Assembly: GCA_963575745.1 (NCBI GenBank)
Contig: CAUYUJ010020535.1
Location: forward strand, 1-64,000
Direction: 5' to 3'
DNA from: Prorocentrum cordatum
Taxonomy: Eukaryota > Sar > Dinophyceae > Prorocentrales > Prorocentraceae
DNA: 64,000 nucleotides
Shown: piece after piece, positions 59,561 through 64,000 of the stretch
Layout: each line of letters starts with the position of its first letter
How positions within the stretch are numbered: position 1 is the stretch's first letter
Translations under genes and position numbers: made by a program
Notes under the pieces: generated by a model
Told to the model about the DNA's origin: nothing
Database searches by the model: none
The model's input: the letters and a program-made list of their open reading frames with translations, nothing else

Positions 59561-60964
59561 TTCACTGTTATCGTGAGAGGACTCAGGACGGGAGACTCCT
59601 GGGATTCACAAGTTGTCTTTCGTCGGCAGTGTGGTCTTGAACATTGGGGAGAGACAACATCACAGTGGTACCGCAGACAGGGTCCTTCCTTGGACATACC
59701 TTCTGTTGACCTGGATCAATATTTCGGGACTGCACGCCACAGTTTCAAACGTGCAAGTGAAGTGTTACAAGATCGTGCTTTTCTTCAAAGGTGGGGGTTC
59801 CCAGACTCTGAAGATATGGCCAATATTGCTGCCAACATGCCTGGAGGAGGAGATGCAGTCATGGGAGCAGGAGAGGATTTTCAGAGGCAGGTTCGTCATT
59901 GCGGGGCAGAGGGACGTGATGGGGAGGGACGAGCATATCAGGATGCGCTTGCACAAGCACGACAGTCTCTTGAGGCAGCCAGGGCGGCCAGCTTGTCCAC
60001 AGCGAGCGAGGCGCCTGGATGGATGCAAAACTTTCACAAAGAAATCATGGCAGGTCAGGCGGTAGCAGCAGCTGAGCAGGGAATGATGAAAGCTGATATT
60101 GCACGCATTTCTACCCATCAGGAGGTGCAGGACAAACGCATGAGTGATCTAGAGCGTCAGATGAAGGATCTCCGTTCGAATCCACCAAGCACTGCCAGCG
60201 CATCCACCTCTGGAGGTTTCGGTACTGGTCCTGGTGCCAATCCTCTGGGAGGAGGGGGAGGACAGAGGCTCTCTTGGCATCGTAGCTTTGTCGAGCTCAC
60301 TGGATGGACACAATGGAATGGGTCAACACTTCAGCGTTCACAATCGATGATGAGGGATTCGGATGCTGCTCAGCTCATCACTAATATCAGGTCAATACTT
60401 CCCAACGAGATCGATAGTCGTTTCGATGCGATGGGAACCCTACGCTTGAACGGCAGTCGCATGATGATGAGCTCGGTGAAGATGAAGTTTACGGCGGGCA
60501 CAGAGGATTCAGTTTTCTGGGAGATCAAGCAACTTCTCGAGGATGCCTTCACGCCTGACAACACCCGCACGCCACAGCAGACGGCACGTTGCCCACCCAC
60601 ACGTGCCAGCATGTTTGCGAATATGACAGCCACCCCAGCAGCAGTCAGAGTACGATTGGAAGCACCTCCATGGAAGAAGGATCACATATCGGCATGCGGG
60701 AGATTCTACGGCACATGGCGTGAGAAGATAGGCAACAACCCAGCGATGGATATCAAGGCCGAGACGGGGTCGGGCAGTGGTACGAGTACGATCTGGACGA
60801 AACCTGCCGATGCGAGCCGCAGACCGGTTGAGGTTGCTGTATTCAAGGTGACGACGGGCAACTGGGAAGTACATCGTGACATATGGGATGGCACGATTAA
60901 ACACAACACAAACATCACATGCACGTATGATGATTTCACGGCCGCTCTCAATTCAAGTCGTTGA
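59561..60964 (+). CDS. Retrotransposon ORF1-like protein
   Basis: The frame is open from 59561 to TGA 60962-60964. The first ATG is 59816 (382 residues), but the open part upstream (WDSQVVFRRQCGLEHWGETT) looks protein-like, so a non-ATG or spliced start is possible. The N-terminal half includes a charged, Ala/Gln-rich helical stretch likely to form a coiled coil (HQEVQDKRMSDLERQMKDLR). A Ser/Gly linker precedes a C-terminal domain starting SFVELTGWTQWN, which could be an RNA-binding fold. This organisation (coiled coil then RNA-binding) is typical of LINE ORF1 proteins, which coat element RNA. No CCHC zinc knuckle is visible. Confidence 0.6.
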   Translation, partial: FTVIVRGLRTGDSWDSQVVFRRQCGLEHWGETTSQWYRRQGPSLDIPSVDLDQYFGTARHSFKRASEVLQDRAFLQRWGFPDSEDMANIAANMPGGGDAVMGAGEDFQRQVRHCGAEGRDGEGRAYQDALAQARQSLEAARAASLSTASEAPGWMQNFHKEIMAGQAVAAAEQGMMKADIARISTHQEVQDKRMSDLERQMKDLRSNPPSTASASTSGGFGTGPGANPLGGGGGQRLSWHRSFVELTGWTQWNGSTLQRSQSMMRDSDAAQLITNIRSILPNEIDSRFDAMGTLRLNGSRMMMSSVKMKFTAGTEDSVFWEIKQLLEDAFTPDNTRTPQQTARCPPTRASMFANMTATPAAVRVRLEAPPWKKDHISACGRFYGTWREKIGNNPAMDIKAETGSGSGTSTIWTKPADASRRPVEVAVFKVTTGNWEVHRDIWDGTIKHNTNITCTYDDFTAALNSSR

Positions 60965-61009
60965 CGGGGCTCAACGGGTCCTAAGAGTGGGTCGCCTGAC
61001 TCCCTACTC

Positions 61010-64000
61010 ATGCAGCTTGGGACTTTGAATGTGAATAAGATCGGCAAGAGTCAGGACAGGGGATTTAGTTGCATGCGCCTACTGTCGACACTGGGGGTAA
61101 ATATCGTGTGTCTGCAGGAGTGCCAGAACCTCTCACATAATTCGATCAGTTTTAGAAAGTTGGGATGGGAATCTTATCTCTCTACTTGCAAGCAGGCTGG
61201 CGTTGTGATCAGAGGGCAACAACGTCATCATATCAAAGCCAGTTTTTCGACAGACCGTATTTCAATACTTGTGTTTAGGCGCCCGTGTGTTTTCTTGGTG
61301 TCAGCGTATTTCCCGCATTGCGATCGTGATGATGCACTTGATGTTCAAAAGAGTATGCTTAGTTATATTAGGCAGACGTTTGCACACTTTTGTTCGCAGA
61401 ATGGGTCCGACTACAGACTTGTGCTGGCGGGGGACTGCCAAGTGGAGTTGACGCCTGGACTGGAGACCAGGTACGGGGTCCACACAGGCCAAGCTCTGTC
61501 CATTGCTATGCATAGAGGGTACGGTGTGAAGGGGGATCATGAGCAGAGGAGGTGGAGGGAAGATCACATGAGGGAGGAGATGGAGGGCTTCATGCAGCGG
61601 ATGCGGCTCTGCGCGACAAATACACTAGGGACTCAGAGGGTGCCTACTTTTGAACCTTTAGGCAGGCAGACGGCTCCCCGTGTGCTTGATTACATCATGG
61701 TGCCCACCAGTTGGTCTGACATGATTGTAGACGGTAGAGTGGACATGTTGTATGAGGCTCACGACAGCCGATTCAGCGACCATGCTCTCGTTCGTGTTGA
61801 GATGAATGTTGCAGCGAAGCCTACATCACGTTACCGTCCTGCACCTAGGCATCATACTGCCCATAAGCAGTTCGAGAGCCATAGGGAGGAGGATATGTTT
61901 CGAGCTTTGGTGGATATCCAGGTGCCTGTAGTAGGCCCAGAGGAGATGGCAAGAACAATTCGGGATCACGCACTGCCCCTGCTGAGTGCTCCTGGACACC
62001 AGAGGTCACCCCCTGCGAGGACCCCACAGCATGCCCTACTTGAGAAGCAAGTTCGTGAACATAAAGGCAACCGGCAAGCACAGCGTGAACTTAGACGGCA
62101 ACTCCGACCATTGCAAGACGAATACAATCGACAGAAAGCTGAATATTCAATAGCACCGACGAGGAGGGGGAAGAGGACGAGAGTTCGTAAGCTGAAGGTG
62201 GATGGTATTGTTACGGAGGACAGGGAGGCCTGGGAGGAGGAGGTGCAGGCACATGCTGTACGTACCGTGACATGTTCTGCTGAGCGTGAGCGTAATGCAC
62301 AGCTTGTTACACGTCTCCGTCGCGCAGCACTTGACAGCCAAGCAGTTGGCCCCACACTCGCGCCTTCCGTCATATATCGAGCTCGCGCCCGCCTTCGTAG
62401 CGGGAAAGCTTGTGGACCCGATGGTGTTAGCATTGAGTTACTCAAAGCTCTGCCATGGCGCTCGATGCGCAGGATCACTGCTGTGTTTCAGGAAATATAT
62501 TCGGGTCGTCGGCGCACTCCCAGCTCATGGTGTGATGTGTATTTGAATCTCATGCCGAAGATGTCCAACATGGAGTCCCTGGATGACACCAGGAACTTGA
62601 TAGTTTCCAACACTCTAGGCAAGTGGTACCTCACGGCAGTCACTATTCTTATCGAGGACAGGCTGGCTCTCTGGAAAAGTAAGTTGGGAATCTACGGCTT
62701 CGCAGGGGGACGGCGCACATGGGAGATCGCGGCCGCACTTAAAGGTATTGCACAGCACGCTTCTATATGGGGCAAAGATCAGAGCGCACATATTGCATCG
62801 GCAGATATTGCACGAGCATTCGACAATGTCACGCTCAGTATGCTTGCACGCGCTATGGATAAACTAGAGATCCCAGCACGCTTACAATATGCACTTATCG
62901 AGCCGCTCGCTGTTACAAATTGCACCATCGTCTTCGAGGGGATCCAACTGGATGGGGTTTCTTGGGATAAGAGCTTGAGGACGGGTGGGACTGAGAGCCC
63001 GCTTGCTTTCAACATCGTGGTTATCGCCATGTGGGCCTCTGTAGTTGCCTCTTTGGACGCTCAGAACATAGGGTACGAGATCCCCGACCCCCACAACCCC
63101 GCTACCTACCACACGTACAACCATGCGCTCTGGGCTGATAATCTGTACCTTGTGGGGAGGAATGCTAAGGAAATCCAGAAGATCGTTGATGTTTTCACCA
63201 TTGCTTTAGCAGACTGGGGAATGAGTTGGAAGTCATCATCCTTGCAGATACTCGTATGCGGGACCCAGGACCCTACGCCGATTTTGGCCCAAGTCGGAGA
63301 CCAACGAGTTGCCTTCACACCGGTGGAGTCGCTTTCTATTCTGGGCTGCGTTGTCTGTAAAAGCTTTCTCGAGGGACACGAGGACCTAGCACATCGACTT
63401 AAATGCGCCAGAGGATCCTTTTTCGCTCAGATATCATATTTTGGATGCAGATCGGTACCGCTGAAACACAAATATCGTCGTTATCAAGCTCAGGTCCAAT
63501 CGCGTCTGCTATATGCGGGAGAGATGTTCACGCTTGATGCTGAGGCGGTGCGAACCATACATGCTTTTGAGGGCATGTGTCTGCTGCGTATGTGGTGCCG
63601 TCGCAAGCCGTCTTCGCTAACATGGGGTGTCTGGCGCCCTGAGATGCTCCACAAGGTGCGACAGCATTTCGCTGAGGCCAATTTCCCATCAGCTGTACAG
63701 ATGATTGCTTGGAAGAGCTGGACGATGATGAGAAGTATCAAGGAGTATATCTTGTCAGATTGTCACCGTCGACATGTTCAATGGCGTCAGAGCGCAAGTC
63801 CTGAGGAAGCCCCGAGTGCGAGGGAACACCTCAGGCAACGTCGCCAAATTTTGCAGGAGGCGTCAGGACGCAAGTCCTGGGGAAGCCCCGAATGCGAGGG
63901 AACACCCCAGGCACACGTCGCCACGTTTGCTGCTGATCCTGGGCCTTCCCAGAAGAGAGTACGATTTGCTGATACACCCTCGCAATCTTTCGCGGGAGTC
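61010..64000 (+). CDS. Retrotransposon ORF2: EEP endonuclease and reverse transcriptase (3' end outside window)
   Basis: ATG at 61010; 997 codons are open to the window edge. It lies in the same frame as ORF1, separated by one TGA and 15 codons. The EEP endonuclease (residues 1-~265) shows LGTLNVNKIG, VCLQECQ, LAGDCQVEL, RVLDYIMVP and SDHALV. The usual Asp-x-Asn reads Asp-Cys-Gln. A basic linker leads to the RT: RLRSGKACGPDGVS, LMPK, ASADIARAFDNV, TGGTESPLAFN and LWADNLYLVG, with WADN (63131-63142) in place of (Y/F)xDD. The thumb-like region follows (SILGCVVC, LKHKYRRYQAQVQSRLLYAG). The enzyme would nick target DNA and copy element RNA by target-primed reverse transcription. Any RNase H-like end lies beyond the window. 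Confidence 0.85.
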   Translation, partial: MQLGTLNVNKIGKSQDRGFSCMRLLSTLGVNIVCLQECQNLSHNSISFRKLGWESYLSTCKQAGVVIRGQQRHHIKASFSTDRISILVFRRPCVFLVSAYFPHCDRDDALDVQKSMLSYIRQTFAHFCSQNGSDYRLVLAGDCQVELTPGLETRYGVHTGQALSIAMHRGYGVKGDHEQRRWREDHMREEMEGFMQRMRLCATNTLGTQRVPTFEPLGRQTAPRVLDYIMVPTSWSDMIVDGRVDMLYEAHDSRFSDHALVRVEMNVAAKPTSRYRPAPRHHTAHKQFESHREEDMFRALVDIQVPVVGPEEMARTIRDHALPLLSAPGHQRSPPARTPQHALLEKQVREHKGNRQAQRELRRQLRPLQDEYNRQKAEYSIAPTRRGKRTRVRKLKVDGIVTEDREAWEEEVQAHAVRTVTCSAERERNAQLVTRLRRAALDSQAVGPTLAPSVIYRARARLRSGKACGPDGVSIELLKALPWRSMRRITAVFQEIYSGRRRTPSSWCDVYLNLMPKMSNMESLDDTRNLIVSNTLGKWYLTAVTILIEDRLALWKSKLGIYGFAGGRRTWEIAAALKGIAQHASIWGKDQSAHIASADIARAFDNVTLSMLARAMDKLEIPARLQYALIEPLAVTNCTIVFEGIQLDGVSWDKSLRTGGTESPLAFNIVVIAMWASVVASLDAQNIGYEIPDPHNPATYHTYNHALWADNLYLVGRNAKEIQKIVDVFTIALADWGMSWKSSSLQILVCGTQDPTPILAQVGDQRVAFTPVESLSILGCVVCKSFLEGHEDLAHRLKCARGSFFAQISYFGCRSVPLKHKYRRYQAQVQSRLLYAGEMFTLDAEAVRTIHAFEGMCLLRMWCRRKPSSLTWGVWRPEMLHKVRQHFAEANFPSAVQMIAWKSWTMMRSIKEYILSDCHRRHVQWRQSASPEEAPSAREHLRQRRQILQEASGRKSWGSPECEGTPQAHVATFAADPGPSQKRVRFADTPSQSFAGV
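63788..63926 (+). repeat. Two direct repeats with covarying stem inside ORF2
   Basis: Near-copies start 76 bases apart. Copy 1 can pair CCTGAGG (63800-63806) with CCTCAGG (63829-63835); copy 2 pairs CCTGGGG (63876-63882) with CCCCAGG (63905-63911). Inside each is a second small stem. The 76-base offset means they are translated in different frames. Confidence 0.65.

Larger units (their letters stand above)
59347..64000 (+). mobile_element. Long non-LTR retrotransposon, runs off the right edge
   Basis: Two open frames (ORF1-like, then endonuclease plus RT) behind a ~210-bp 5' region. No frameshift or internal stop is seen other than the one separating the two frames, so this copy may be young. 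It is a different lineage from the copy at 52.7-56.0 kb (only roughly a third of RT residues match by eye), yet is inserted at nearly the same palindrome-loop position. Confidence 0.8.

Noticed and set aside
63788-63926. Self-cleaving ribozyme (HDV or hammerhead type)
   Set aside because: Stems are present but the conserved core of neither class is recognisable.

Overview
The window looks like nuclear DNA of a protist with a large, repeat-packed genome, most likely a dinoflagellate. The evidence is indirect. The giant Rep/helicase protein and the two non-LTR reverse transcriptases resemble, as I remember them, mobile-element proteins abundant in dinoflagellate genomes. A 21-base stretch at 30001-30021 (minus strand) also matches the dinoflagellate trans-spliced leader at 17 positions, all four differences being transitions. 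No cellular housekeeping gene, rRNA or tRNA is recognisable; almost everything here is mobile or satellite DNA.

Layout. (1) 1-7320 and 31774-59346 (about 50% GC) are a mosaic of repeat cassettes. Family A carries arrays of a ~177-bp satellite behind a ~250-bp leader. Family B is a ~1-kb unit, and family D/D2 is a ~300-bp unit. Nearly every cassette ends in the same short palindrome (arms CCGGCGGTRA / TYACCGCCGG, then a fixed CAGT end), while cassette starts vary. Short inverted repeats (ACTCGTAGAGCTTCC or ACCTCGTAGAGCTCT) flank the bodies. (2) 7321-31773 is a very GC-rich island inserted in a family B unit. It holds a (CA)n tract with embedded GC-rich hairpin modules, a giant minus-strand Helitron/Helentron-type gene, and a pyrimidine/purine-rich end. 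(3) Three non-LTR retrotransposon pieces sit in the cassette array: a 3' fragment (about 45.7-46.2 kb), a 5'-truncated copy (52715-56045) and a long copy running off the right edge (59347-64000).

The Helitron-type gene is split into two overlapping open frames: 24486-29795 (N-terminal part) and 10520-24496 (DUF6570-like region, Helitron N domain, HUH/Tyr Rep nuclease, Pif1-family helicase, EEP endonuclease, USP-type deubiquitinase). A duplicated protein motif spans the break, so it was probably one gene of about 6,400 codons that now needs a +1 shift.

Most notable: both longer retrotransposons are inserted at nearly the same point in the loop of the cassette palindrome, one with a 9-bp target duplication, suggesting a site preference. 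Their reverse transcriptases carry WADN instead of the usual (Y/F)xDD. The RNase H-like C-terminus of the truncated copy, and of the 45.7-kb fragment, has its motifs in circularly permuted order. All homology calls are from reading motifs by eye; no database search was possible.
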